This document shows, in pieces, positions 33,561 through 42,707 of a stretch of DNA of 64,000 bases. Both the position numbers and the translations under genes were made by a program. Below the pieces are notes generated by a model. The model was not told where the DNA came from and did no database searches. It saw only the letters and a program-made list of their open reading frames with translations. The stretch is from Sediminicola sp. YIK13 (lineage in GTDB: Bacteria > Bacteroidota > Bacteroidia > Flavobacteriales > Flavobacteriaceae), in assembly GCF_001430825.1 (NCBI RefSeq), contig NZ_CP010535.1, positions 1,592,501 through 1,656,500 on the forward strand, given 5' to 3'. The stretch's first letter is position 1. Every line of letters begins with the position of its first letter.

Positions 33561-36419
33561 TTATTTCAGTGTAAAACTTACCCTAGCAAATAAGAATCGT
33601 CCACCTATACCAAATTGCTGGGCCCTTCTTGACCAATCAAAACGACCAGAACTTCGGTTCCCGAAAGATTCCTCTGCCCTATCTGGATAGATATCAAAGA
33701 GGTTGTTGGCTCCGATGGTAAAAGTTAAGGCGTCCGTTGCTTTATAGCCTACGGATAAATCTGTCACTACTTTAGTGCCAAACACCTGTTGATTAGCGAT
33801 AGTGGTTGTAGCTTCGGTCACCTCTCCAAAATATACATTTCTTAAAAAGATGATGAATTTATCAGAAGTAAGGCTATTGGACAGGTTAATTTTGGTCCTT
33901 GGAACAGCTTCTTCTAAATACACCCTACTATCCTCGGGGAAATACGTATCTACCAGGCCTGCATTACGCAAAACTTGTGAAGCATTTATATCTCCAACCT
34001 TTTTTGTTTTTGAAAACGTACCTGCCAGATCAGATTTCAAGCGCCAAGAGGTACCCAAATCTGTCCTATGGGTAATCACCACATCTAATCCCTTGGATTC
34101 CGTATCTATGGCATTGGCAAAGAATGAAGCGGCGGTGGCATTGGCTTGCCTCAAAAGATTATCCAATTCGCTACCTGTTCCTGGCCCACTAAATTGTCCT
34201 GTATAAACAACCCTATCATCTATTTTCACGAAATAACCATCCACTGTTACGGATAAATTGGCATCTGGAATATTGGCTGTCATTCCCAAACTCACACTGC
34301 TGGATGTTTCTTCCTTTAATTGGGGAATTCCCAACAAATTTGCTGCCCTACTGTCATTGGCAAATGTTCCTACCTCTTGTGGGTTTCCTTGATTATCGAA
34401 TATCGTAGAGGTGGAATTAAAATTAATCTGATGTAACGACGGGGCTCTAAACCCTGTGTTTACAGCACCACGTATGTTAAAATTATCAGTTATTTTGTAT
34501 CTGGTGGCCAATTTAAAATTGATGGTAGATCCAAAATCACTATAATTTTCAAATCTGGCGGCAAAACTTGCAAGAAAAGCCTCTGAAAAATCAGCCTCCA
34601 CATCAAAATAACCTGCGACACTACTTCTTCCTCTAGACAGTTCATTACTAGGCGAAAAGCCTGGAAAGACTTGTGATCCTCCAGGTCTTCCAGCTCCAAA
34701 GAAATCTTGTGAGGCTGTTTGTGACGCCAATTTTATCACTTGTCCATTTGCTGTATATTGTGCATAAGAGGGTTCCTCTCCTGCTACAATCTCATAATTC
34801 TCCACCCTGTATTCGGCACCAAAAGCAATGTTCAGCCCCGACATCACATCATCAAAAAATTGCGTAATATCCAAGTTGGTAGTGTTCTGCGCAAAGGAAA
34901 ATCCTCCCGCATCAAAGGTTGTGGGAGAAGCATTCTGCAAAGAAGCGTTGAATGTATTGCCAATGGTATACAAGAAAGCATTTTTTCCATAGGTATTACT
35001 AAAATCAACACTCCAATCACCTACCAATCCTTTGATTCCTAGCGATATAGATCTGTCCTTAATATTAGAATTAATCTCAGGCAAAAATCCATTGATATAC
35101 GCCGGAGTATAGGTTCTACTCTGATTTGGCAATCTATAGAATCCTGCTGAATTTCCTATTCTGGAACTTATCCCAGCAAAGGAGTACACCTCAGTTCCAC
35201 TATCATCCACAGGTAAGGAAAAGTTGACAAACAAACGTCCACCTCTCAGGGCAGACTGCCCAACTCTCATATTATAATCACTTCGTTGTTGTCCTCTGGC
35301 AGCAAGCTCTGCATCTGTGTTATCGGCAGATAATAACGTTCTTAGTTCCTCTTTGGTTGAAGCCCCATTTCTATTGATCCCTGCTTGATCAGTATACTGT
35401 ATAACATCGCTCACATCATCATCCAGCAAATTGGCAATATTATACCCGTCATTATCGGCAACTCTTTCCACCGTATTGTACAAGTTAAAAATAGTACCTT
35501 CCCATTCCTTCATTCTGCTATAATCTTCCCGCACATCAAAATCTCCTGAAAAAGTCATAAATCCTCCATTGTCACCCAAAGGAAGTCCATAACTACCGGC
35601 AATATTGGTAGTTTCTCCATCGGAACCACCGGTTTGTTCATTTGCATTTTTTGAAAAATTGGCACCTGTCGTTACCGTAGTGGTCAATTCATTGACCGAT
35701 TTGTTCAACACAATATTGATCACCCCGGCGATGGCATCTGACCCATACTGAGCAGCAGCACCATCGCGCAAAACTTCTATTCTTTGTATTGCGGCGGCAG
35801 GTATGGCATTTAAATCTGTACCCACACTACCTCTACCGAAAGTACCATTGACATTAACCAAAGAGGAGGTATGACGTCTTTTTCCATTGATTAAGACCAA
35901 TACCTGATCTGGTCCCAATCCCCTTAATGAGGCAGGGTCAATATGGTCAGTTCCGTCGGATATGGTCTGTGTATTGGACGTAAAGGACGGAGCCACATAA
36001 TTCAATATCTGGTTCAAGTTTACTTGCGGAGCTACATTATTGAGCTCTTTCATATCTATAACATCCACAGGAACAGTACTCTCCGTTGCCGTTCTATTTG
36101 GATTACGAGAACCTACAATGATTACTTCAGAAAGCGCTACTCCTGATAGTAAAGTAACGCGCATTGGAGCACTTGTAGCTGCTATTTCTTTTTTCTCAAA
36201 GCCGATATAAGAGAATACTAGCATGTCCCCAACCTCAGCATTTATGGAGAATTTTCCATCAAAATCGGTCGTTGTACCTGTTGTGGTACCTTTCTTGACA
36301 ACTGATGCCCCTCCTAAAGGCGCACCCTCATCATCATAAACAGTACCTGTAATTTGGGCACTAGCTATGCTAAGTACGCCCAAAAAAAGCACCATGAAAA
36401 TCGAGTAATTTTTCTTCAT
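33561..36419 (-). CDS. TonB-dependent receptor, no SusD partner
   Basis: A 952-residue outer-membrane receptor. It has a signal peptide (ATG 36419, MKKNYSIFMVLFLGVLSIASAQ), a CarboxypepD_reg-like domain (about 22-105, ITGTVYDDEGAPLGGASVVKKG), a plug domain with RGLGPDQVLVLINGKRRH and QYGSDAIAGVINIVLNKS, and a beta-barrel that ends in GGRFLFARVSFTLK. The plug wording (LNxIPAAAIQRIEVLRDGAAAQYGSDAIAG in parts) is typical of the large SusC-unrelated receptors used for iron or small organics. No SusD-like gene is adjacent. The ligand is unknown. Confidence 0.9.
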   Translation of the reverse strand: MKKNYSIFMVLFLGVLSIASAQITGTVYDDEGAPLGGASVVKKGTTTGTTTDFDGKFSINAEVGDMLVFSYIGFEKKEIAATSAPMRVTLLSGVALSEVIIVGSRNPNRTATESTVPVDVIDMKELNNVAPQVNLNQILNYVAPSFTSNTQTISDGTDHIDPASLRGLGPDQVLVLINGKRRHTSSLVNVNGTFGRGSVGTDLNAIPAAAIQRIEVLRDGAAAQYGSDAIAGVINIVLNKSVNELTTTVTTGANFSKNANEQTGGSDGETTNIAGSYGLPLGDNGGFMTFSGDFDVREDYSRMKEWEGTIFNLYNTVERVADNDGYNIANLLDDDVSDVIQYTDQAGINRNGASTKEELRTLLSADNTDAELAARGQQRSDYNMRVGQSALRGGRLFVNFSLPVDDSGTEVYSFAGISSRIGNSAGFYRLPNQSRTYTPAYINGFLPEINSNIKDRSISLGIKGLVGDWSVDFSNTYGKNAFLYTIGNTFNASLQNASPTTFDAGGFSFAQNTTNLDITQFFDDVMSGLNIAFGAEYRVENYEIVAGEEPSYAQYTANGQVIKLASQTASQDFFGAGRPGGSQVFPGFSPSNELSRGRSSVAGYFDVEADFSEAFLASFAARFENYSDFGSTINFKLATRYKITDNFNIRGAVNTGFRAPSLHQINFNSTSTIFDNQGNPQEVGTFANDSRAANLLGIPQLKEETSSSVSLGMTANIPDANLSVTVDGYFVKIDDRVVYTGQFSGPGTGSELDNLLRQANATAASFFANAIDTESKGLDVVITHRTDLGTSWRLKSDLAGTFSKTKKVGDINASQVLRNAGLVDTYFPEDSRVYLEEAVPRTKINLSNSLTSDKFIIFLRNVYFGEVTEATTTIANQQVFGTKVVTDLSVGYKATDALTFTIGANNLFDIYPDRAEESFGNRSSGRFDWSRRAQQFGIGGRFLFARVSFTLK

Positions 36420-36485
36420 AATAGTGTTGTTTGAGTTTATAATCAATGTATAAGGTAAGTATTTTATGCCAAACCATTGATAATC

Positions 36486-36505
36486 AATAGCATAATATTG
36501 CTATT
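36486..36505. repeat. Inverted repeat between the TonB receptor and pepT
   Basis: AATAGCA (36486-36492), six bases, TGCTATT (36499-36505). It lies in the 148-bp divergent space, nearer to pepT, and could be an operator; no T-run follows, so it is not a terminator. Confidence 0.4.
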
Positions 36506-36545
36506 TTCGATAATTTAGAAGCTGCCTCATCTTCAATCAAAATTG

Positions 36546-36553
36546 TATTTTTG
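36546..36553 (+). promoter_or_regulatory. -7 element of pepT
   Basis: TATTTTTG (TAnnTTTG), 14 bases before the ATG at 36568. No -33 TTG at the usual distance was found. Confidence 0.45.
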
Positions 36554-36567
36554 AACAAAAAGAAACG

Positions 36568-37797
36568 ATGCAGCATATCATAGACCGATTTATCAATTAT
36601 GTTACCATAGACACCCAAAGTGATTCAGATTCCAACACTACCCCAAGCACTTCCAAGCAATGGAATTTGGCCAATAAACTGGTAGAAGAGTTAAAGGGAA
36701 TTGGGATGCAGGACGTAACCATTGATGAAAACGCATATATCATGGCCACATTACCAAGTAATATTGAAAAACAGGTTCCTACCATAGGATTTATTTCCCA
36801 TTTCGATACATCCCCTGATTTTAGTGGCACCAATGTGAAACCACAGATTATTTCGAATTATAACGGAAAAGATATTGTCCTTAATAAAGAAAAGGGTATA
36901 GTTTTATCGCCTTCCTATTTTGATGATATGCTTTTGTATAAGGGACAGACCCTTATTACCACGGATGGCACCACCCTCCTAGGGGCAGATGATAAGGCAG
37001 GGGTTACAGAAATTGTAACAGCCATGGAATACCTCATCAACCATCCTGAAATAAAACACGGGAAAATTAGGGTAGGTTTTACTCCCGATGAGGAAATTGG
37101 TCGTGGAGCCCATAAATTTGATGTTGATAAATTTGGTGCCGATTGGGCCTATACCATGGACGGCAGCCAAATTGGAGAATTGGAATATGAGAATTTCAAC
37201 GCGGCAGAGGCTAAAATTACCATCCAAGGGAAAAGTGTACATCCGGGATATGCCAAAGGAAAAATGGTAAATGCTATTTTGATAGCCCATGAGTTTCTCA
37301 ATCACCTACCACAAGGCGAAGTACCTCAAAAAACTACTGATAGGGAAGGATTTTTTCATGTACACCATATTCAGGGAGAAATTGAATTGGCCACCATTGA
37401 ATTGATCATTAGGGATCACGACCTAACGCTTTTCGAAAAACGCAAACACGACTTACAAGCTATTACTACCAAATTAAATGATCTGTACGGCAATTGCTTA
37501 ACCTTGGAAATCAAAGATCAGTATTTCAATATGAAGGAAAAGGTAGAGCCCGTTTTCCATATTGTGGAATTAGCAAAAGAGGCAATGCTTTCGGTTGGCA
37601 TAACGCCTATAATAAAACCTATACGAGGCGGAACGGACGGTTCCCAACTAAGCTACATGGGACTTCCATGCCCGAATATCTTTGCCGGTGGACATAATTT
37701 CCATGGAAAATATGAATATGTACCCGTTGAAAGTATGCAAAAAGCAGTAGAGGTCATCGTTAAGATATGTGAATTGAATTGCACACAAACGAATTAA
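36568..37797 (+). CDS. pepT: Tripeptide aminopeptidase (peptidase T)
   Basis: M20B zinc aminopeptidase that removes N-terminal residues from tripeptides in the cytosol. The 409-residue protein has FISHFDTSPDFSG with the first metal His-Asp, LLGADDKAGVTEIV, the catalytic Glu region GFTPDEEIGRGAHKF, the dimerisation segment and the C-terminal GGTDGSQLSYMGLPCPNIFAGGHNFHGKYE with the last metal His. All metal positions are retained, unlike the secreted M20 protein at 13724. It is followed after 1 bp by a DUF1801-type gene. Confidence 0.95.
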   Translation: MQHIIDRFINYVTIDTQSDSDSNTTPSTSKQWNLANKLVEELKGIGMQDVTIDENAYIMATLPSNIEKQVPTIGFISHFDTSPDFSGTNVKPQIISNYNGKDIVLNKEKGIVLSPSYFDDMLLYKGQTLITTDGTTLLGADDKAGVTEIVTAMEYLINHPEIKHGKIRVGFTPDEEIGRGAHKFDVDKFGADWAYTMDGSQIGELEYENFNAAEAKITIQGKSVHPGYAKGKMVNAILIAHEFLNHLPQGEVPQKTTDREGFFHVHHIQGEIELATIELIIRDHDLTLFEKRKHDLQAITTKLNDLYGNCLTLEIKDQYFNMKEKVEPVFHIVELAKEAMLSVGITPIIKPIRGGTDGSQLSYMGLPCPNIFAGGHNFHGKYEYVPVESMQKAVEVIVKICELNCTQTN

Positions 37798-37798
37798 A

Positions 37799-38392
37799 AT
37801 GGAAAAGTCAGAAAAAATAGAAGCCTTCTATAACAAGGAACATCATTTTAAGGAAGCCCTTGTCCTTTTGCGCAGTTTGGCCAAACAAACCGAATTGGAG
37901 GAAACCCTAAAATGGGGAGCTCCGGTCTATACCATAGACAATAAAAATGTTTTGGGTATTATGGCATTTAAGGAACACTTTGGCCTATGGTTCTTCAATG
38001 GGGTGTTCCTCAAAGATCCTAAGGGAGTCTTGGAAAATGCCCAAGAGGGAAAAACCAAGGCCATGAGGCATTGGAAATTCAGTACTATGGAAGAGATCGA
38101 TGAAAAAGCAGTAATTCAATATCTGGAAGAAGCCATTGCCAATCAAAAAGAGGGCAAAGTGTTACAAAAAGAAAAAAATAGCTCCTTAAAAATGCCTTTT
38201 TTATTAAAGGAAGCCTTGGAAAGCAATCCTGAAGCAAAAAAACAATTTCAACTACTTACCCCATACAAACAGAAAGAATACTACGAATATATTTCCACGG
38301 CAAAGCAAGAAAAGACCAAACTTACAAGGTTGGAAAAAAGCATGGCACTCATCTTTCAGGGAATAGGGCTCAATGACGCTTACAGGAAATAG
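37799..38392 (+). CDS. DUF1801/YdeI-like protein
   Basis: A 197-residue cytosolic protein of the YdeI/OmdA-like group: an N-terminal DUF1801 domain (about 5-115; LEETLKWGAPVYTIDNKNVLGIMAFKEHFGLWFF) and a C-terminal helical bacteriocin-protection (OmdA) segment (about 145-197; LTPYKQKEYYEYISTAKQEKTK). Proteins of this pair of domains are sometimes linked to resistance against toxins or antimicrobial peptides, without a defined reaction. It begins 1 bp after pepT stops, so the two are probably one transcript, ended by a strong terminator. Confidence 0.75.
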   Translation: MEKSEKIEAFYNKEHHFKEALVLLRSLAKQTELEETLKWGAPVYTIDNKNVLGIMAFKEHFGLWFFNGVFLKDPKGVLENAQEGKTKAMRHWKFSTMEEIDEKAVIQYLEEAIANQKEGKVLQKEKNSSLKMPFLLKEALESNPEAKKQFQLLTPYKQKEYYEYISTAKQEKTKLTRLEKSMALIFQGIGLNDAYRK

Positions 38393-38394
38393 GA

Positions 38395-38434
38395 TAAAAA
38401 AAAACACCAAAGGATGTCCTTTGGTGTTTTTAAT
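38395..38434. terminator. Bidirectional terminator after the DUF1801 gene and yajC
   Basis: AAAACACCAAAGGA, TG, TCCTTTGGTGTTTT with A and T runs on the outer sides. It serves the two convergent units. Confidence 0.88.
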
Positions 38435-38451
38435 AGATACTTTGAGATATA

Positions 38452-38745
38452 TTATTTCTTTTCAGGTTCAGGAGCGTTTAACTTTTTGCTCATCTCCATA
38501 GAAATGGCAGAACGATCAAATTTGATCTTACCAGCCATGGTTTCCAAAATACAGGAAAAATCGTTGTCATTCAGTTCCATGATCTTTCCGTGCATACCAC
38601 TTTTGGTAATTACTTTATCTCCTTTTTTCAATTGTTCCGCAAATTTCTTCTCGTCTTTTTGACGTTTCATTTGTGGGCGTATCATAAAAAAATAGGCCAC
38701 TACAAAAATCAATACAAGAGGAAGAAATGGATATTGTTCTAACAT
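38452..38745 (-). CDS. yajC: Preprotein translocase subunit YajC
   Basis: A 97-residue accessory protein of the Sec translocon. The N-terminal membrane helix (FLPLVLIFVVAYFFMI, about residues 5-20) is followed by RPQMKRQKDEKKFAEQLKKGDKVITKSGMHGKI, the classic YajC cytosolic domain. Normal length. It is the third gene of nusB-DUF1573-yajC, a block that recurs across Bacteroidota, 8 bp after the DUF1573 gene. Confidence 0.93.
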   Translation of the reverse strand: MLEQYPFLPLVLIFVVAYFFMIRPQMKRQKDEKKFAEQLKKGDKVITKSGMHGKIMELNDNDFSCILETMAGKIKFDRSAISMEMSKKLNAPEPEKK

Positions 38746-38753
38746 TTTTTAAA

Positions 38754-39233
38754 TTATTTCTTTAATGGAATAGCAGCTCCTTGAGCTCCTTTTGGGTTTA
38801 CAAAAGCCTGTATCCTCAAGATCTCTGATCCTTTGGCAGTATTGGCCGTTACTGTAATGGTTTTGGTAACTTGGTTCTGACCTGAACCATTGAATTTCAC
38901 CAACATTTGTCCAGTTTCACCTGGCGCAATAGGTGTGTTTTTTGGAAATTCTGGTACTGTACAACCACAGCTACTTTTTGCATCTGTAATGATCAATGGC
39001 GCATCTCCTGTATTGGTAAAACTAAAGATAGTCTCTTGGGGAGCACCTTGCTCTATGGTACCAAAGTCGTGCTCAGATTTATCAAAACTCATAACAGGAA
39101 GGCTTTTGGCCGCTGTATCTCTCTCTGCTGCGACTTCTACATTTTCAGCATTTATTTTAGTGGACGCTTTTTCTTTACAAGAAAATAAAGCCAGTGCAGA
39201 AACTAAGCTTAAGGTAATGACAGTTCTTTTCAT
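38754..39233 (-). CDS. DUF1573 lipoprotein
   Basis: A 159-residue lipoprotein (lipobox LFSC, C19) with an Ig-like DUF1573 domain: PVMSFDKSEHDFGTIEQGAPQETIFSFTNTG, then the family motif SSCGCTVPEFPKNTPIAPGETG (about residues 85-108). It is expected on the periplasmic face of the membrane. The function of the family is not established; the fixed link with nusB and yajC suggests a role in envelope protein export or assembly, which is an inference. Confidence 0.87.
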   Translation of the reverse strand: MKRTVITLSLVSALALFSCKEKASTKINAENVEVAAERDTAAKSLPVMSFDKSEHDFGTIEQGAPQETIFSFTNTGDAPLIITDAKSSCGCTVPEFPKNTPIAPGETGQMLVKFNGSGQNQVTKTITVTANTAKGSEILRIQAFVNPKGAQGAAIPLKK

Positions 39234-39285
39234 TTTATTATTCTGTTTTTATTATTTAATAATTTCAAAATTAAGGAATATTCTT

Positions 39286-40233
39286 TTATAACAAACCTCT
39301 CCCTACTTTTTTAAGTTTTCCTTCGGCCCTGTAATCTTTTACAAGGTTATCCAAAATTCCATTGATAAAAATACTACTCTTTGGGGTAGAATATTCTTTG
39401 GCAATTTCCAGGTATTCATTAATGGTCACCCTTTCCGGAATGGAAGGAAAGTTCAATAGCTCACAAATTGCCATTTTTAAGAGTATGGCATCTACATCAG
39501 CAATACGATCTTTATCCCAATTTGGTGTTTTTCCCTCTATCTCCTTCACCAAAACTTCATTGTTCAACAAGGTCTTCACCAATAATTTTTTAGCAAAATC
39601 AAGATCGTCCTCATCCTGCACCAATTGTGGCAAGAAATAAGTGTTGGCCTTATCGGCTGTCACCTTCTTCAATTGTTTGAGAATAAAAGTATTTACAATC
39701 GGAATGTCATCTACCCAGGTAAGTTTATCATCTTCAAAATGATCATAGATTTTCTCATTGGGCGCAATTACATTTCTAAACAGATCAATGACCAATTCTT
39801 TATCCGCTTGATAGGAAGTAGATGGGATTGACATATACTTTTGGTAGGATTCGCTGGCAACTATTTCTCGATAGATAATTTTAACGTACTCTTCGTTCAA
39901 GTACCAATTGTTGAGTTTTCTACGCTCCAATTCTTCTTTTAAGGGACCGTTGCTCGCCAATTGGAGCATCACTTCATTGTTAATGAACTTTTCCTTATTG
40001 GGAAATTCATCGGAAGCATTGGCCATATATTTTTTAGAGGATAATTTCACTTGCTCTTTTGCCATCTGCTGAACCTCTATTAGTAGGCCCAAAGACAACA
40101 GGTATAGTGAATACATGTTTTCAATACTCACTCTTAAAAACTTTTCCTGTTTTTCCAATGAATCACTGTGTGATTGTGTCAAGGCATAGATACCTTGCAT
40201 CACTTTAACCCTGATATGCCTTCTTGTGAGCAT
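39286..40233 (-). CDS. nusB: Transcription antitermination factor NusB, long Bacteroidota form
   Basis: RNA-binding factor for rRNA antitermination, partnered by NusE/S10. At 315 residues it is much longer than Escherichia coli NusB (about 140). The N-terminus LTRRHIRVKVMQGIYALTQS holds the arginine-rich start, and the C-terminal domain has the typical VDAILLKMAICELLNFPSIPERVTINEYLEIAKEYSTPKSSIFINGILDN. The extra central region is characteristic of Bacteroidota NusB. It heads the nusB-DUF1573-yajC unit and is divergent from the ABC exporter gene. Confidence 0.92.
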   Translation of the reverse strand: MLTRRHIRVKVMQGIYALTQSHSDSLEKQEKFLRVSIENMYSLYLLSLGLLIEVQQMAKEQVKLSSKKYMANASDEFPNKEKFINNEVMLQLASNGPLKEELERRKLNNWYLNEEYVKIIYREIVASESYQKYMSIPSTSYQADKELVIDLFRNVIAPNEKIYDHFEDDKLTWVDDIPIVNTFILKQLKKVTADKANTYFLPQLVQDEDDLDFAKKLLVKTLLNNEVLVKEIEGKTPNWDKDRIADVDAILLKMAICELLNFPSIPERVTINEYLEIAKEYSTPKSSIFINGILDNLVKDYRAEGKLKKVGRGLL

Positions 40234-40341
40234 TTTTAAAGAACTTTAGCTAAGATTAATTAAACTTTTACCGCGCAAAAATAGTATTATATTTCCATTT
40301 CCACCTAGATGAAACCGCATTATCTTATCAGTTTTATAACA

Positions 40342-40370
40342 TTTGGTTTTGCACCAATCACTTATCTTTG
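40342..40370 (+). promoter_or_regulatory. Promoter of the ABC exporter gene (TTTG-N17-TATCTTTG)
   Basis: TTTG at 40342-40345 and TATCTTTG at 40363-40370 with 17 bases between. The leader to ATG 40413 is about 35-40 bases. Confidence 0.55.
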
Positions 40371-40412
40371 CGAACTGTTACCAAAACATAGCCCATTACA
40401 GAGGCCAACTAC

Positions 40413-42170
40413 ATGAAAGAACTTAAATATATCAATAAGTATTTTAAAAAATACTGGGGAAAACTGGTTTTAGGAATTATCATTACCATTATTGCCCGTA
40501 TTTTTTCATTGGTAATGCCCCCTTATGTAAACAAGTCCATCAAGGCCATGGAGGACTACCTCACGGGTGACCGCAGTAATTTGGACTTGGTGAAAGGGGA
40601 ATTGTTACAATATATACTTATCATCATAGGCGCTGCTCTGCTTTCTGGCTTTTTCACGTTTTTAATGAGGCAGACCATTATTAATATTTCTAGGTATATT
40701 GAATACGATTTGAAAAATGAGGTATATGACCACTATCAATATTTAAATCTAAGTTTTTATAAAAAAAATAGAACGGGCGATTTAATGAACCGTATCAGTG
40801 AAGATGTTACTCAGGTTAGGATGTATGCCGGACCTGCCATCATGTACGGTATTCAGACCCTGACCCTATTCGCTTGTTTATTGCCCATAATGTTCATAAA
40901 AGCGCCCACTATTGCCTTTTATACGTTATTGCCTCTACCTATCTTATCTATCCTTATCTATAATATCAGTAAGATCATTCACAAAAAAAGCACCATAGTA
41001 CAGCAATATTTATCCACCTTATCCACTTTTACCCAAGAGTCTTTCTCAGGGATCACCGTGATCAAAGCATATGGTTTGGAGCCTCAGATAAGTAAGGAAT
41101 TAGTAGGTTTGGCCAATGAAGGAAAAGACAAAAGCATGGATCTGGCGAAAGTCAACGCTTGGTTTTTTCCCTTAATGATTTTGCTTATCGGGATCAGCAA
41201 TATATTCGTGATTTATATTGGGGGAAAACAGTACATTAATGGGGAGATAGAATCTATGGGGATCATAGCAGAGTTTATCATATATGTGAACATGCTCACC
41301 TGGCCCGTAGCAGTTGTGGGATGGCTCACCTCCATTGTTCAGAGTGCCGCAGCTTCTCAGGAGCGGATCAACGAATTCTTAAATGTACAACCGGACATAA
41401 GAAACGAAATAAAGGAGGAAACCCCCATCCAAGGAAAAATAACCTTCAATGATGTTACTTTCACCTATGATGATACCAATATTACAGCTTTAAAAAATAT
41501 CTCCTTCACCGTTAATAATGGGGAAACTGTGGCCATCATTGGAAAGACAGGATCAGGAAAATCTACCATTTTAGACCTTATCGCAAGGTTAAGCGATGTT
41601 AGCTCAGGTGAAATATTGATTGATGATGTTCCCATTAAGAACCTAAACCTTAATAGCCTCCGTAAAGCCGTAGGGGCAGTTCCACAGGACGCCTTTCTTT
41701 TTTCAGACACCATTAAGAACAATATTAAATTTGGCAAGGAAGACGCCACGGATGAGGAAATCATAGAAGTTGCAAAAAACTCGGTAGTCCACAAAAACAT
41801 TATGGGCTTCTCCAAAAACTACGACACCATCCTTGGGGAACGCGGCATTACGTTGAGTGGTGGACAAAAACAACGGGTATCTATCGCCAGGGCACTGTTA
41901 AAAGATCCACAGATATATTTATTTGATGACTGCCTGTCCGCGGTGGACACGGAGACCGAAGAAGAAATTTTGAACAACCTAAAAAAAGCATCCCGTAACA
42001 GGACCACACTGATAGTTAGCCATAGAGTATCCTCTGCAAAGAATGCAGATAAAATTATTGTCCTGGAAGATGGAAAGATATTACAGGAAGGCACACATGA
42101 TATTTTGATAAGTAAAGAAGGTTACTACAAAGAGCTATACCACAACCAGCTATCGGAGAAAGAAAACTAG
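40413..42170 (+). CDS. ABC transporter, fused permease-ATPase (MsbA-like)
   Basis: A 585-residue half-transporter with an N-terminal six-helix membrane domain (about 20-310) and a C-terminal ATPase domain (about 335-580). Walker A IGKTGSGKST, signature LSGGQKQRVSIARALL, Walker B LFDDCLSAVD and switch His in SHRVSSA are intact. Domain order and length match lipid A/drug exporters such as MsbA or LmrA, acting as dimers in the inner membrane. The substrate is not defined by sequence. The short gap downstream holds a T-rich stretch, then the PUR-like gene. Confidence 0.9.
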   Translation: MKELKYINKYFKKYWGKLVLGIIITIIARIFSLVMPPYVNKSIKAMEDYLTGDRSNLDLVKGELLQYILIIIGAALLSGFFTFLMRQTIINISRYIEYDLKNEVYDHYQYLNLSFYKKNRTGDLMNRISEDVTQVRMYAGPAIMYGIQTLTLFACLLPIMFIKAPTIAFYTLLPLPILSILIYNISKIIHKKSTIVQQYLSTLSTFTQESFSGITVIKAYGLEPQISKELVGLANEGKDKSMDLAKVNAWFFPLMILLIGISNIFVIYIGGKQYINGEIESMGIIAEFIIYVNMLTWPVAVVGWLTSIVQSAAASQERINEFLNVQPDIRNEIKEETPIQGKITFNDVTFTYDDTNITALKNISFTVNNGETVAIIGKTGSGKSTILDLIARLSDVSSGEILIDDVPIKNLNLNSLRKAVGAVPQDAFLFSDTIKNNIKFGKEDATDEEIIEVAKNSVVHKNIMGFSKNYDTILGERGITLSGGQKQRVSIARALLKDPQIYLFDDCLSAVDTETEEEILNNLKKASRNRTTLIVSHRVSSAKNADKIIVLEDGKILQEGTHDILISKEGYYKELYHNQLSEKEN

Positions 42171-42248
42171 AAAAATGTTGTTAGTGTTGCTTTTTTTTTT
42201 CATTTTTGATGGACTAACAAGTTATTGGGTAACTAGACACTACAAGAA

Positions 42249-42620
42249 ATGAGCGAAAAAGATTTAATGGATCAAGAAGAGATATATTCCAAAGTTTTAA
42301 GAGCAGGCAGAAGAACTTATTTTTTCGATGTTAGAAGCACAAAGGCAGGTGATTATTATTTGACAATTACAGAGAGTAAGAAATTTACACATGACGATGG
42401 ATCGTTCCATTATAAAAAGCACAAGATTTACTTATACAAAGAAGATTTTACCGCTTTTAAGGAAATCTTGGAAGAAATGATGTCATATATAGTGGATGAA
42501 AAAGGCCTTGAGGTAATTTCTGAAAGACATCAAAAAGATTTCAAAAAAGAAGAACAGGATACAAATAACGTAGAAACCCCTTTGGATAATTTCACCGATG
42601 TGGATTTTGATGATATCTAG
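42249..42620 (+). CDS. PUR-alpha-like (DUF3276) nucleic-acid-binding protein
   Basis: A 123-residue protein with one PUR-alpha-like repeat (DUF3276): IYSKVLRAGRRTYFFDVRSTKAGDYYLTITESKKF and KIYLYKEDFTAFKEILEEMMSYI. In Borrelia and eukaryotes this fold binds single-stranded DNA or RNA. The C-terminal 30 residues are acidic and disordered. Every Bacteroidota genome I know of carries one or two copies, but no target is established. It ends at a terminator. Confidence 0.87.
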   Translation: MSEKDLMDQEEIYSKVLRAGRRTYFFDVRSTKAGDYYLTITESKKFTHDDGSFHYKKHKIYLYKEDFTAFKEILEEMMSYIVDEKGLEVISERHQKDFKKEEQDTNNVETPLDNFTDVDFDDI

Positions 42621-42644
42621 CATATTTTTTCTTAAATAAAACTT

Positions 42645-42675
42645 AACGGTCCTTATTTCTAAGGACCGTTTTTTA
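42645..42675 (+). terminator. Terminator after the PUR-like gene
   Basis: AACGGTCCTT, six bases, AAGGACCGTT and six T. Perfect 10-bp arms. Confidence 0.88.
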
Positions 42676-42707
42676 TTTTTAACAAATGACTAATTCAAAA
42701 TCTGAAA

